Positions 10,698-20,529 of a stretch of DNA of 64,000 bases are shown one piece after another. The position numbers were made by a program, and so were the translations under genes. The notes beneath the pieces were generated by a model. That model had not been told where the DNA came from, searched no databases, and saw nothing but the letters and a program-made list of their open reading frames with translations. The stretch is from an uncultured Spirochaetota bacterium (GTDB lineage Bacteria > Spirochaetota > Brachyspiria > Brachyspirales > Brachyspiraceae). The number at the start of each line of letters is the position of its first letter. Within the stretch, counting starts at the first letter, position 1. The stretch covers positions 1 through 64,000 of the forward strand of contig CALXQJ010000003.1 of the NCBI GenBank assembly GCA_944390575.1, given 5' to 3'.

Positions 10698-12848
10698 ATG
10701 AAGATAATACAACAAACTATTTCAAAAATAATATGTATTATATCTATAATATATTGTATTACATATATCACCTTATTATTATTATCTATACAGGAAAGGG
10801 AAGGATATTTAGAAAATATTAAACTAAATATTGAAGAAACGTTATTATATAATAATATAATATATAAAGTAGAACGTATAGAAAAAAAAGATGAAAATAT
10901 ATTTTATATTCTAAATAAAGAATATAAAGAAGATGATATAATAGAATATATTCATAATAACATAGAGCCAAAAATATACACTTTTAAAATAGGATATTAT
11001 AATAAGTTTTTTAGGAATAATGATATTTATGATGTTTACATAGATTCTGATAATATATTACAAAATAATAAAGAGATTTTAAGCATAAAAATGAATAATA
11101 GAGGAAGTCCTTTTGGTAGTTTAGTTTCCAAAAGTAAATTAAAAGAGTCTGAAAAAATAGGAAATATACTATATACACTTAGAATTAAACTATCTTTTTC
11201 TACTATTTCTATAATATCAATGCTATTATTTTTTATAATAATATTACTATTAAATATTAATAATATTAGTAACAATAAAATATACTATTTACTTATTTTT
11301 ATAATATTAATATTTTCTATATCTGTAAGACTATATTGGGTAAACAAAAAAGAATATTTATATGTAGATGAATTATATAGTTTATTAGCTGCAAATAATA
11401 CAACTTTAGAATATGAAAACTACTATAAAAAATTTGATAATACAAAAGGTGAAGAAGTATTTAAAAATACATTATTTAATGATAAATCTAAAAAAGATTT
11501 AATTAATGATATAAAATCTTTATACTATGATTCTAAAGATCCATATATTAGTAATTTATACTATACTCTTTTAAGAATAATGTTTGTAAATAAATCTACA
11601 TATAATATAAATGAAATAGCATTAAGAAATACAATATTAAACTGTATATTTTTTATATTTACTTTTGTTTTTTTACTTAAGATACTTAATATAATCTTTG
11701 AAGACAAAAGATTTATAATTTTATTTTCATTATTAATACTATCATTAAATCCACAGTCTATTACATTTTCAATATTTATAAGACCATATCAAATGCAAGA
11801 AGCATTTTTTGTATCAATACTATATATAGTTATTAATACTATTATATATAATAATTATTCTATAAAAAACTTTATAATAAATACAATTATTACAGGATTA
11901 GGATACTTAACACTATCATCATCACTAGTTTATATTCTTGTAATATCATTTTTACTACTATTATATTTTACTATACAAAAATTAATAAAAAGAGAAAATT
12001 TTTATTTTGCAAATATAAATATAAAAACATTAATATATTTTGCACTATCATTTAACTTAGCTCTATTATTATCTAATGTTATATATCTAAATTTCTATAA
12101 AATAATATTTATGCAAAATCAAAGAAGTTCTAGAACAATAAAAGGAATAGGCAGTCTATTTAATTATATAAATAAATATTCTTTTGACGATCTATTACCA
12201 TTTATTATAGGAGTAATTATAGCTATTATAATATTTAGTATAGATAAAAAGTATAATTTAATACGTAACATACAAAAAGAAAAATTACAAATACTAATAT
12301 TTATTATTACAATAGGTACTATATTTTCTATAATATCACATATATTAGCGCCTTACGATTTACCTAGATACTCTGCCAATGGATATATGCTTATATTATT
12401 TATAATACCTATGATAATTTCAATCTTTAATAATAAATATATTCAATATATATTATTAATATTTATATCATCTATTTATATTTATAATATAACAAATTAT
12501 AAAAGAATTAGTTATCTTATATTTGATTATGATAATAGAGCTATTTTGCAAAAAAATATACATGTTTACTCATATAAAGATTTTATAAAAGAATGGGGAA
12601 TAGCTCAAGAGTTAAGAACAAATTTAATATATACACATAGTGAAACTATACATGAACTACAAAATAAAATAAATAAATATAACTCTTCAAATTTTTATCT
12701 TATTGTAAATAGAAACGATACCAATATATTAACTAATAATGTATTTAATAAATACGAAAAATATACAATAAGAGATAAGGTATTCTATACAGATAAAGCT
12801 ATATATGAATTAAAAGAAATTAATTGTAACATAAGTGATACTATTTAG
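10698..12848 (+). CDS. Polytopic membrane protein, GT-C glycosyltransferase-like
   Basis: A 716-residue protein with about a dozen predicted membrane helices. A first helix (about 10-30) is followed by an extracytoplasmic domain of some 140 residues, then repeated hydrophobic segments to about residue 605, and a soluble tail. After the third helix the loop reads YVDELYSLLAAN, and a later loop has SKDPYISNLYYTLLR. These match the DE and H/DPPxYY positions of GT-C enzymes such as ArnT and dolichyl-phosphate mannosyltransferases, which use lipid-linked sugar donors. I infer transfer of a sugar to a surface glycan or protein. The large loop before the DE motif is unusual. No clear ribosome site is seen; the last 8 bases overlap the convergent gene. 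Confidence 0.6.
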   Translation: MKIIQQTISKIICIISIIYCITYITLLLLSIQEREGYLENIKLNIEETLLYNNIIYKVERIEKKDENIFYILNKEYKEDDIIEYIHNNIEPKIYTFKIGYYNKFFRNNDIYDVYIDSDNILQNNKEILSIKMNNRGSPFGSLVSKSKLKESEKIGNILYTLRIKLSFSTISIISMLLFFIIILLLNINNISNNKIYYLLIFIILIFSISVRLYWVNKKEYLYVDELYSLLAANNTTLEYENYYKKFDNTKGEEVFKNTLFNDKSKKDLINDIKSLYYDSKDPYISNLYYTLLRIMFVNKSTYNINEIALRNTILNCIFFIFTFVFLLKILNIIFEDKRFIILFSLLILSLNPQSITFSIFIRPYQMQEAFFVSILYIVINTIIYNNYSIKNFIINTIITGLGYLTLSSSLVYILVISFLLLLYFTIQKLIKRENFYFANINIKTLIYFALSFNLALLLSNVIYLNFYKIIFMQNQRSSRTIKGIGSLFNYINKYSFDDLLPFIIGVIIAIIIFSIDKKYNLIRNIQKEKLQILIFIITIGTIFSIISHILAPYDLPRYSANGYMLILFIIPMIISIFNNKYIQYILLIFISSIYIYNITNYKRISYLIFDYDNRAILQKNIHVYSYKDFIKEWGIAQELRTNLIYTHSETIHELQNKINKYNSSNFYLIVNRNDTNILTNNVFNKYEKYTIRDKVFYTDKAIYELKEINCNISDTI

Positions 12849-13485
12849 TTAATAACTTTAATCTTATTAAGAATTCTTTATTATACTTTACAGAAAGATT
12901 AATTTGATTATTTGTTATAGGATGTAAAAATGATATTTCTTTAGCTATTAGTGCAAAAGAATTCATTTTATATATATGTGCATTTTTAGAATAAATTTTA
13001 TCTCCTATTATAGGGTGACCTATAGATGATAGATGAACTCTTATTTGATGTGTTCTACCTGTTATAGGTTTCAATTCAAGTAAAGTATGATTATTAAGCT
13101 TTTTTAATACTTTATAATAAGTAGTAGCACTCTCTCCACCATCTTTTGTAGATAGTATAATTCTTTTATTTTTATTATTTTTATCAATACCTATAGAAGA
13201 ATTTATCACACCATTATCTTTTTTTAATACACCTTCTACAATTGCATTATAAACCTTATTAATATTTCTACTTTTAAAAGCCTCTTCAAAATATTCTTTA
13301 ATATTTTCACTACGAGCTATTAATACTATGCCAGAAGTAAATTTATCTATTCTATGAACTAAGTATAAATTATCTAAATGTTTATAATTATCTTTTATAA
13401 GTTTGATAATAGAATTATCAACCTCAATACCAGCTTCTTTATTTATAGCTATAAAATAGTCATCCTCATAAATAATATCAATCAT
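12841..13485 (-). CDS. RluA-family RNA pseudouridine synthase
   Basis: Isomerises uridine to pseudouridine in rRNA or tRNA. The 214-residue protein is a bare catalytic domain without an N-terminal S4 domain. YLVHRIDKFTSG (41-52) holds the catalytic aspartate D47 in the RluA signature (usually HRLD). Further family motifs are VYNAIVEG, the ITGRTHQIRVHL segment with its conserved arginine, and GHPIIGDKIY. The short form resembles RluC/RluD relatives, and the target base cannot be assigned. It follows the DUF115 gene by 11 bases on the same strand. Confidence 0.88.
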   Translation of the reverse strand: MIDIIYEDDYFIAINKEAGIEVDNSIIKLIKDNYKHLDNLYLVHRIDKFTSGIVLIARSENIKEYFEEAFKSRNINKVYNAIVEGVLKKDNGVINSSIGIDKNNKNKRIILSTKDGGESATTYYKVLKKLNNHTLLELKPITGRTHQIRVHLSSIGHPIIGDKIYSKNAHIYKMNSFALIAKEISFLHPITNNQINLSVKYNKEFLIRLKLLTK

Positions 13486-13496
13486 AAAACAAACTC

Positions 13497-15212
13497 TTAT
13501 TTATTTCTAATCATAGATATTCTTGTAAGAAAATAATTTAAAACTTTAGTAGACTCAAGTATAATAAATAATAACTTGTTTTTATAATCAGCTTCTCCAC
13601 GCTTAGAAAGAAATAAAGCATTATCAAGTATAGTTTTTATAGTGCTACATTTTTCAAGCTCTACTTTATTTATTATACTCATAAATATATTTTCAAACTC
13701 TTCTTCTGTATTTATATTAGATAATTTATTATAAATATCTATAATATATTCTCTAAAACTAATTAAAGAATCTTCTAAGTATATATAAAAATTTTTAATA
13801 TCATAACTGTTAGATAATATGTTATTCATTTTTTTTAATATAGTTTCTCTTGTATCAGAAAGTATATAATCATCTATAGCACCTTCTTTAAAGCAGTCTA
13901 TATTAATAGCATTTAATGTTACTCTTTCTATAATAAAGTTATCATACTTGGTAAACTTAAAATATTCTATCTGTTCATTAAAAATAAACTCTGTAGGAGG
14001 ATAATGACTAATATCAGTATTGTGCCTAATAGTATCAAAATAATAAGATTCTATAGTATCTAATTTATTAATATTATTAATTTTATATTCATAAGAAAGT
14101 GAATGCTTAGAATGACGCTCATAAAAAGGATATGAATTATCAAAACCTATTAGCAATACCCTATCAAAACCAACATAATAAGCAAACTCTATCATAGTAG
14201 TAGTTACAGTATTCGATGTTGTAAGCTCAGATATAGGAATATAATTATTTATATCTTTTATAATACCTAAATTAACTGTAGAAGTAAATCTAATAATATT
14301 TGCTCTACTACATATATTTTTAGGTATAATCTTATTACAAGCAATATCCATAACCAAATATGGAAAATTACCATCAGCATAAACAAAATCTAAAGAATTA
14401 TAAAATCCACCATCTACCGTAACAACAAAATCAGGAGTAATACCATATTTTAATAATACAGCCAAAGCAGTATCAACACATATTATAATAAGATTATCTC
14501 TATTTTCTTTTATTTTTAAAATAGAAAATCTTAAAGTAGGTCCAGGACAAATTAATAAAGCACAAAGACCATTAAAAATATTTTTAAAAGATGAAATATC
14601 AAAAGAATTATTAAGATACTCACTATTAAATATAATATTCTTAGTCCAAATATTTTCAAAATATATATTAGTAAATATATTTGAAACTTCTCTCTCTATA
14701 CTATGTAGAATATCTATATAAATCTTATTAGCATAATCTTTTTCTTCTTTTGATAGTGATGGAAGTAAAACTAAATTAACACCATTAACCTTTTTATAAT
14801 CTATTAAAGAATAAAGATAATTAATATCCTCAGAAGAAGAAACAAAATATATTTTATCACTAAAGTTAAAACTACTAAATATATTTTTATAAGAATAAAT
14901 AAACAAATCAATATCATCAACAATAACTATAATTTGTAAATTATCTATATTGGAAAAGTAATTATAAATATTATCAGTTAAATATTTAACAATATACCCA
15001 AGACCATAACCATACACAATTATAAGATTTTTATTAATACCCTCTAAAACCCTTTTGCACTCTACTTCTATATTATACTTACTATGTACAGCACGCCCAT
15101 TTTTATAAAATATAGTATAACCATCTTTAGACTTATCAATTTTATATATACTATCATCTAAAGTATTTTTATAATTTATTATATCATTATGAAGCTTTAT
15201 AGATATATTCAT
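13497..15212 (-). CDS. DUF115 / Maf-type motility accessory protein
   Basis: A 571-residue member of the family called motility associated factor (Maf) or 6-hydroxymethylpterin diphosphokinase MptE-like. In flagellated bacteria several members transfer nonulosonic acids to flagellin. The core, about residues 215-370, has LLICPGPTLRFSI, the IICVDTALAVLLKYGITPDF segment, VTVDGG and the VLLIGFDNSY motif, all characteristic. The N-terminal 200 residues are a second Rossmann-like domain with VYGYGLGYIVKYL. Flagella are internal in spirochaetes, and fliD lies elsewhere in the window. The role in flagellin glycosylation is inference from family. Confidence 0.72.
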   Translation of the reverse strand: MNISIKLHNDIINYKNTLDDSIYKIDKSKDGYTIFYKNGRAVHSKYNIEVECKRVLEGINKNLIIVYGYGLGYIVKYLTDNIYNYFSNIDNLQIIVIVDDIDLFIYSYKNIFSSFNFSDKIYFVSSSEDINYLYSLIDYKKVNGVNLVLLPSLSKEEKDYANKIYIDILHSIEREVSNIFTNIYFENIWTKNIIFNSEYLNNSFDISSFKNIFNGLCALLICPGPTLRFSILKIKENRDNLIIICVDTALAVLLKYGITPDFVVTVDGGFYNSLDFVYADGNFPYLVMDIACNKIIPKNICSRANIIRFTSTVNLGIIKDINNYIPISELTTSNTVTTTMIEFAYYVGFDRVLLIGFDNSYPFYERHSKHSLSYEYKINNINKLDTIESYYFDTIRHNTDISHYPPTEFIFNEQIEYFKFTKYDNFIIERVTLNAINIDCFKEGAIDDYILSDTRETILKKMNNILSNSYDIKNFYIYLEDSLISFREYIIDIYNKLSNINTEEEFENIFMSIINKVELEKCSTIKTILDNALFLSKRGEADYKNKLLFIILESTKVLNYFLTRISMIRNK

Positions 15213-15236
15213 AAACTACTATTTAAAATCCATAAT

Positions 15237-16856
15237 CTAATCTATAGAATTAAAATTAGCTCTAAAGTTTATATTAATATGAGTATAATCTTTATGTATA
15301 GTAGATGAGTATATAATATCATTAGGATAGCTATAAACTCTAAGAGGTATATTAAGCTCTCTAAGCATACTATGAGCTTTTGATAAATTAAGAGTTAATA
15401 AATAATTAGGTTTATAATTTCTCTCTACTTTTTTATTAATATATTGTGTCAAGCTTTCAGAGTCATAACTATTATCAATCAAAGTTTGTACAGCTGCCTC
15501 AGACTCACTAAAGAAATATATACCATTAATAAATGCATAAAATAACCTACTATTATCAGGAAGTACATAAGAGTAAATAAAGTTATTATTATATCCCTTT
15601 TCATCCTTACGCAATGTAGGATACTTCTTTGTAAGCTCTGTTTCTAATTTAATAAGTAAATTCTCCCCATTTCTTATATCAAAAATAACAACAGGATATA
15701 TAAGCTTATTCTTTTGAGACTCTATATAAGCAATAGCAAAATCACCATATAAATCACTAATAATACTTAAAAAAGAATACTTATGATTCATAATAAAAAA
15801 TAAATTAAGTAATTTTCTTCTAAGAACAGAACTATTATTATTAATTAAATCATTATAAAGTATAGGATAAAGTCCAGATAAATATGATTTAAGAGCAACA
15901 TAAAATACAGTATTTTCTTTTGATAAATAATTTGATATTCTAAAATTATCATTTCTTATATCATAAAGAGAAACTCTATCAGATCCCCCCATATGATAAT
16001 TAACAAAAATATCAATATTTCCATTATTATCACTTAGGTTCATATTAGCATATATAGAATAAGTATCCTTAAAATATTCCAAAGGCTTAAATAAAATAGA
16101 GCCAGATATCTTTTTATAATCAAAATAATCTTTATTAATATAAAGAGACATATCAGGAGAATAATTTACTTTAGCATTATTTAATATATTAATATCCCCC
16201 AAACTGCTTGACTTAGAGTTTAAAAAATCTATAATCTTTCTAAGAGAAGTGTATGTAGGAGCCACTATTAAAAGCCCATCATAAAAAACAAAAAAAGAAG
16301 TATAATTGCCACGTTCAAGAGAATAAAATTTATACTCATTATAATCAACAATATTAACATTATACTTTACTTTATCTAAATAAACTTCATCAACTCTAAA
16401 TAAAGCATTCGCTATAAAAGTAGTAATATATCCAAGATCGAAAAAGTAATATATATCAGAATCTTCTAAACTATTATTATAATTCCAAAGTAGTATAGAT
16501 GCATTTCTTTTAGTTATAGAATGAGTAATCATTCTTATTAGTAAATTAGAGTTTTCTCTTAAATTAAAAAATAAAGCCTCTATAGATTTAATCATAAAAG
16601 AAAAATTATACATAGATTCATCATGTGATACTCTATATGCATAAATAGACTTAGAAAATTTAAACAAACTCTTATCCAAACTTTTAGCACTCATATATAT
16701 AATACTATCTTTAGGCATCTTAACCTTAGACATATCCTTCTTATGAAGTCCATAAGGGAAATATCCAACTACTAATGCCACACTAATAAAAATACCACAT
16801 ATAATAGTAGTTATAAAAGCTCTTTTAATTTGTCTTCTTCTTTTGATGCTTATCAT
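15237..16856 (-). CDS. Membrane-anchored protein of unknown function
   Basis: I do not recognise this 539-residue protein. A basic start (MISIKRRRQIKR) is followed by a single helix (about 13-33) and a large soluble domain predicted to face the periplasm. The domain is rich in beta-prone Tyr/Asp/Ser segments, with IYMSAKSLDKSLF early on and repeated VALKSYLSGLYP-like stretches, loosely reminiscent of DUF3352-type bacterial surface proteins. It lies 24 bases upstream of the DUF115 gene and probably shares its transcript. No catalytic motif was found. Confidence 0.65.
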   Translation of the reverse strand: MISIKRRRQIKRAFITTIICGIFISVALVVGYFPYGLHKKDMSKVKMPKDSIIYMSAKSLDKSLFKFSKSIYAYRVSHDESMYNFSFMIKSIEALFFNLRENSNLLIRMITHSITKRNASILLWNYNNSLEDSDIYYFFDLGYITTFIANALFRVDEVYLDKVKYNVNIVDYNEYKFYSLERGNYTSFFVFYDGLLIVAPTYTSLRKIIDFLNSKSSSLGDINILNNAKVNYSPDMSLYINKDYFDYKKISGSILFKPLEYFKDTYSIYANMNLSDNNGNIDIFVNYHMGGSDRVSLYDIRNDNFRISNYLSKENTVFYVALKSYLSGLYPILYNDLINNNSSVLRRKLLNLFFIMNHKYSFLSIISDLYGDFAIAYIESQKNKLIYPVVIFDIRNGENLLIKLETELTKKYPTLRKDEKGYNNNFIYSYVLPDNSRLFYAFINGIYFFSESEAAVQTLIDNSYDSESLTQYINKKVERNYKPNYLLTLNLSKAHSMLRELNIPLRVYSYPNDIIYSSTIHKDYTHININFRANFNSID

Positions 16857-16952
16857 AAAAAATCAAACTCTAATTTTATTATATAATTTTACGTGTAAAG
16901 TATTTTATACTAATTTTAACTTATAGTAAATTATTTTTAAATACTTAAAATT

Positions 16953-18536
16953 TTATTCTATATAACAATAAAAAAATCTTCTAATCTCTAAAGTATCAAC
17001 AACAACACCTTTAAGTTTCTTACTCTGCATAGAAGGTGCAGTATAATAGTAAAGAGGAATAAAAGCAAAGTCTCTACCTATAAGTAAATCCTCAGCCTCA
17101 TGCATATTAGCCATTCTAATACCATTATCAACAGTAGATTTAGCCTCTAATATAAGTTTATCATAATCTGAATCATTATAAACAACTCTATTACCAGAGC
17201 TTGTAGAAACAAATAAATCTAAAAAAGTCATAGGATCTAAATAATCACCTATCCAATCAGCCCTACATATCATATAATCCTTACTCTGTCTACTTCTTTG
17301 AAATACTGCCCATTCTTCTTGAATAATTCTCATATCTATATTTAAATGTTTTTTAAGCATATCCTGAACAGCCTCAGCAATAATAACTCCATTACCAGGA
17401 TTAGTTTTAAACTCAATAATAGGAAAATTATTAGAATAACCAGCCTCAAGAAGTAAAGCACGAGCTTCTTCTATATTAGCCTCATAATCATCTTTAGATA
17501 CACTATAATAATCGCCACCATTTTCTCTAAAATCACCTTCTATATCATTTAACCCATAAGGTACAAATGCTCCAGCAGGACGCTCGCCACCTTTAGTAAT
17601 ATTTTCTACTATATAATTTCTATCAATAGCAAGAGTTAAAGCCTTACGCACTCTAACATCCTGAAATATAGAATTGGTATTATTAATAGCATAATAAGCA
17701 GTTCCAAGAGAAGGAGTAGAAACTAAATAGCCTTCTTCTCTTATTAAGTCTATATTATCCTTTGGTACATTAACTGAATATAATATATCCCCACTTTTTA
17801 ATGCATTATAAGATGTAATAGTATCAGCAAATATAACAAAATCTATTCTCTTAGCTTTGATACTATCTTTATTCCAATAATTAGTATTAAGTTCTAAAGA
17901 TATAATCTCATCTTGACGTCTTTCTATCATTTTATAAGGACCATTTCCTATATAAGTATCAGAAGAAAAAGTCCAATTATCATTACCTTCTATATACTCA
18001 GCTCTTAGTGGAGAAAACATAGGTGTAGCCGTAAGCTCTAAAAAATATGCTGTAGGATATTCAAACTCCACAACAAAAGTCCTATCATCCAAAGCATAAA
18101 CACCAAGCTCTTCTACAGGAAGTTCACCTTTCATAATAGCATTAGCATTCTTTATACTTCCCATCAAAAAAGAATAAGTAGCAGAAATTTTTGGATTTAC
18201 TAATCTTCTAAAAGAATAAACAAACTCAGAAGCCTCAACAGTTTTACCATCAGACCACTTAGCATTATCTCTCAAATGAAATACTATTTTTAAACCATCC
18301 TCAGATATATCCCAACTCTCAGCAACTCCAGCAACTATATTATTATCTTTATCCTTAGTAGTAAGTCCTTCAAAAAAATGAGTAGTATATATCATACTAT
18401 CAATAGCAGATACAAAAGTAGGATCTATACTCTGTGGCTCAGAACCTACAGAAACTCGAATAATATTATCAAAAACTTTTTTATTAGAACAAGATAAAGA
18501 AAATATTAATAACAAAAAAAAGCAAATCTTTTTCAT
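16953..18536 (-). CDS. oppA: Oligopeptide ABC transporter substrate-binding lipoprotein
   Basis: Family 5 extracellular solute-binding protein (527 aa) that captures oligopeptides outside the inner membrane for an Opp/Dpp-type importer. The signal peptide MKKICFFLLLIFSLSCSN has a lipobox ending at Cys16. Typical motifs follow: VSVGSEPQSIDP, AESWDISEDGLKIVFHLRD, WSDGKTVEASEFVYSFRRL, GNGPYKM and VRKALTLAIDR. No permease or ATPase gene is adjacent, so the partner importer must be encoded elsewhere. The gene has its own promoter. The peptide range is unknown. Confidence 0.92.
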   Translation of the reverse strand: MKKICFFLLLIFSLSCSNKKVFDNIIRVSVGSEPQSIDPTFVSAIDSMIYTTHFFEGLTTKDKDNNIVAGVAESWDISEDGLKIVFHLRDNAKWSDGKTVEASEFVYSFRRLVNPKISATYSFLMGSIKNANAIMKGELPVEELGVYALDDRTFVVEFEYPTAYFLELTATPMFSPLRAEYIEGNDNWTFSSDTYIGNGPYKMIERRQDEIISLELNTNYWNKDSIKAKRIDFVIFADTITSYNALKSGDILYSVNVPKDNIDLIREEGYLVSTPSLGTAYYAINNTNSIFQDVRVRKALTLAIDRNYIVENITKGGERPAGAFVPYGLNDIEGDFRENGGDYYSVSKDDYEANIEEARALLLEAGYSNNFPIIEFKTNPGNGVIIAEAVQDMLKKHLNIDMRIIQEEWAVFQRSRQSKDYMICRADWIGDYLDPMTFLDLFVSTSSGNRVVYNDSDYDKLILEAKSTVDNGIRMANMHEAEDLLIGRDFAFIPLYYYTAPSMQSKKLKGVVVDTLEIRRFFYCYIE

Positions 18537-18569
18537 AAAAATACCTAAAATATAATTGTCTTTTCTATA

Positions 18570-18598
18570 ATTATAAATATTATTTGCATAATAATCAA
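18570..18598 (-). promoter_or_regulatory. Sigma-70 promoter of oppA
   Basis: On the minus strand TTGATT (18598-18593) and TATAAT (18575-18570) are separated by 17 bases and lie about 35 bases upstream of the oppA ATG, in the divergent gap shared with the MATE gene. Confidence 0.7.
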
Positions 18599-18671
18599 TG
18601 TATATATATTTTTTCTAATTGATTTTTCATCATAAAAATATAAAATATTATATAAAGAGATAAAGATAATA

Positions 18672-20027
18672 ATGAATACTATAGACAATAAACTCATAAA
18701 TGGAAATGTAAATATAGAATTAATAAAATTAGTTCTACCTATGATATTTGCTAATTTACTAAATGTAGCTTATAACATAGTAGATACTATATGGATAGGT
18801 CAGATAGTAGGTTCATCTGGTCTTGGAGCTATAGCAGTTAGCTTTCCTATTATTCTAATACTAATTTCTATAGCATCAGGTCTTACAACTGCAAGCAATA
18901 TTTTAGTAGCAAGATATTATGGTGCAAATGATATAAAGCAAGTTGTTTATGTGTCTAAAATATCTTCTAATATAAGTTTTATTATCTCTATAGTTGTATC
19001 TATAATAGCATATATTACAGCACCTGCTTTAATGAAATTTTTAAATACTGCAGATAGTATATTAGAATATTCTATTAGTTATTTTAGAATAAGTATGATA
19101 GGATTTCCTCTAATATTTTTCTATTTTCTAATATCTTCACTTCTTAGAGGAATAGGAGATACTGTACGACCTTTAGTATTTCTTGCTATATCTTCTATTA
19201 TAAATGTTATATTAGATCCTATTATGATTAAGGGATTATTTGGATTTCCTAGAATGGGGCTTGATGGAGCTGCGTATGCAACTTTAATATCTCAAGCTAT
19301 TGCTATTGTAGTTAGTTTTGTATATTTAAAAATTAAAAAAACTATTTTAGTTATAAATCCTTTTTATTTTATTTTTGATTTTAAAGTTATTAATCTTCTA
19401 ATAAAAATAGGTCTTCCAATAGCTACTACTCAATTAATAGTATCATTTAGCTGGTTAATATTAAATAGACTTATAAATCAATATGGAGAAATAGCATCAG
19501 CAGCCATTGCAATTTGTGTTAGAATAGATTCATTAACATATTTGCCACTACTTGCTCTATCTGCTGGTATTGCAACTATGACTTCTCAAAATATAGGTGC
19601 TGGTAAAATTGATAGAATAAAAGATATATACAAGTCAGGACTTCAAATTTCTATAATCATTTCTATACTAATGGCATTAATAGCTGTTATTTTTCCTGAG
19701 TATATTATTAAAATGTTTACTTTAGATCAAAGAGTTGTAGATGTAGCTAAAGTATATATGTATATTGTTATGCCTTCTTTTATTTTTCTTTCTATAATGT
19801 TTACAGCTTGTGGAATTATAAATGGTGCTGGAAATACTATAGCTCCTATGATTTTTACATTTATAGCTAATATATTGGTACGTATACCTGCTGCATATAT
19901 TTTATCTCCAAAAATAGGATTAATTGGTATATGGATATCTATGTCTCTTGGATATTTTACTGTTATGATATTAAGTTTTTTATACTATCACTCTAATAGA
20001 TGGAAAAGAGGTATTAATTTAAGTTAA
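18672..20027 (+). CDS. MATE family multidrug/sodium antiporter
   Basis: A 451-residue integral membrane protein with about twelve helices in two homologous halves. It exports organic cations or drugs in exchange for Na+ or H+. Family marks include FANLLNVAYNIVDTIWIGQ (residues 25-43), the ASNILVARYYGA segment, GIGDTVRPL and, in the second half, TSQNIGAGKIDRIKDIY. Length and pattern match the DinF/NorM-type MATE group common in anaerobes. It is monocistronic, and its stop overlaps the end of convergent folA by four bases. Substrate unknown. Confidence 0.9.
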   Translation: MNTIDNKLINGNVNIELIKLVLPMIFANLLNVAYNIVDTIWIGQIVGSSGLGAIAVSFPIILILISIASGLTTASNILVARYYGANDIKQVVYVSKISSNISFIISIVVSIIAYITAPALMKFLNTADSILEYSISYFRISMIGFPLIFFYFLISSLLRGIGDTVRPLVFLAISSIINVILDPIMIKGLFGFPRMGLDGAAYATLISQAIAIVVSFVYLKIKKTILVINPFYFIFDFKVINLLIKIGLPIATTQLIVSFSWLILNRLINQYGEIASAAIAICVRIDSLTYLPLLALSAGIATMTSQNIGAGKIDRIKDIYKSGLQISIIISILMALIAVIFPEYIIKMFTLDQRVVDVAKVYMYIVMPSFIFLSIMFTACGIINGAGNTIAPMIFTFIANILVRIPAAYILSPKIGLIGIWISMSLGYFTVMILSFLYYHSNRWKRGINLS

Positions 20028-20512
20028 AGATTTTTTGTATATTTTTTTATATAAACATCTATATTTTGATGCTTAAAATTACTTATAACTTCAATATTAA
20101 AATCATTCATATCAAAACTTGGAAAAAATCTATCACAATTATAATCTTTATCAATATGTGTTAAGTATACTATATCAGCATAATATATAGCTTTATTATA
20201 TATACTCTCCCCACCTATTATAAAAACCTGCTTTTCTTTTTTTATTAATAACTGTTTTAGAACTTCCTCTAATGATTTTTCAGCACATACATCTTCAGTA
20301 GTAGTAATAGTATTAGAAATTATAATATTCTTTCTATTTGATAAAGGCTTAGAGTTTAATGATTCAAAAGTAACTCTACCCATAACAACAGGATAATTTA
20401 AAGTAGTTTTCTTAAAAAAAGCCATATCCTCTTTAATATATCCCCAAGGCATAATACCATTAAGCCCTATACCCATATTACTATCAACAGCAGCAATTAA
20501 AGAAATAATCAT
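20024..20512 (-). CDS. folA: Dihydrofolate reductase
   Basis: Reduces dihydrofolate to tetrahydrofolate with NADPH, regenerating the cofactor oxidised by thymidylate synthase. The 162-residue length is standard. MIISLIAAVDSNMGIGLNG is the N-terminal strand and Met20-like loop, MPWGYIKEDMAFFK (22-35) holds the active-site acid, VVMGRVTFES binds NADPH, and VFIIGGESIYNKA is the conserved GG motif. It follows the predicted outer-membrane protein gene by 17 bases and is close to thyA, with which it works. Confidence 0.95.
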   Translation of the reverse strand: MIISLIAAVDSNMGIGLNGIMPWGYIKEDMAFFKKTTLNYPVVMGRVTFESLNSKPLSNRKNIIISNTITTTEDVCAEKSLEEVLKQLLIKKEKQVFIIGGESIYNKAIYYADIVYLTHIDKDYNCDRFFPSFDMNDFNIEVISNFKHQNIDVYIKKYTKNL

Positions 20513-20529
20513 AAAATAAACATCCTTTT

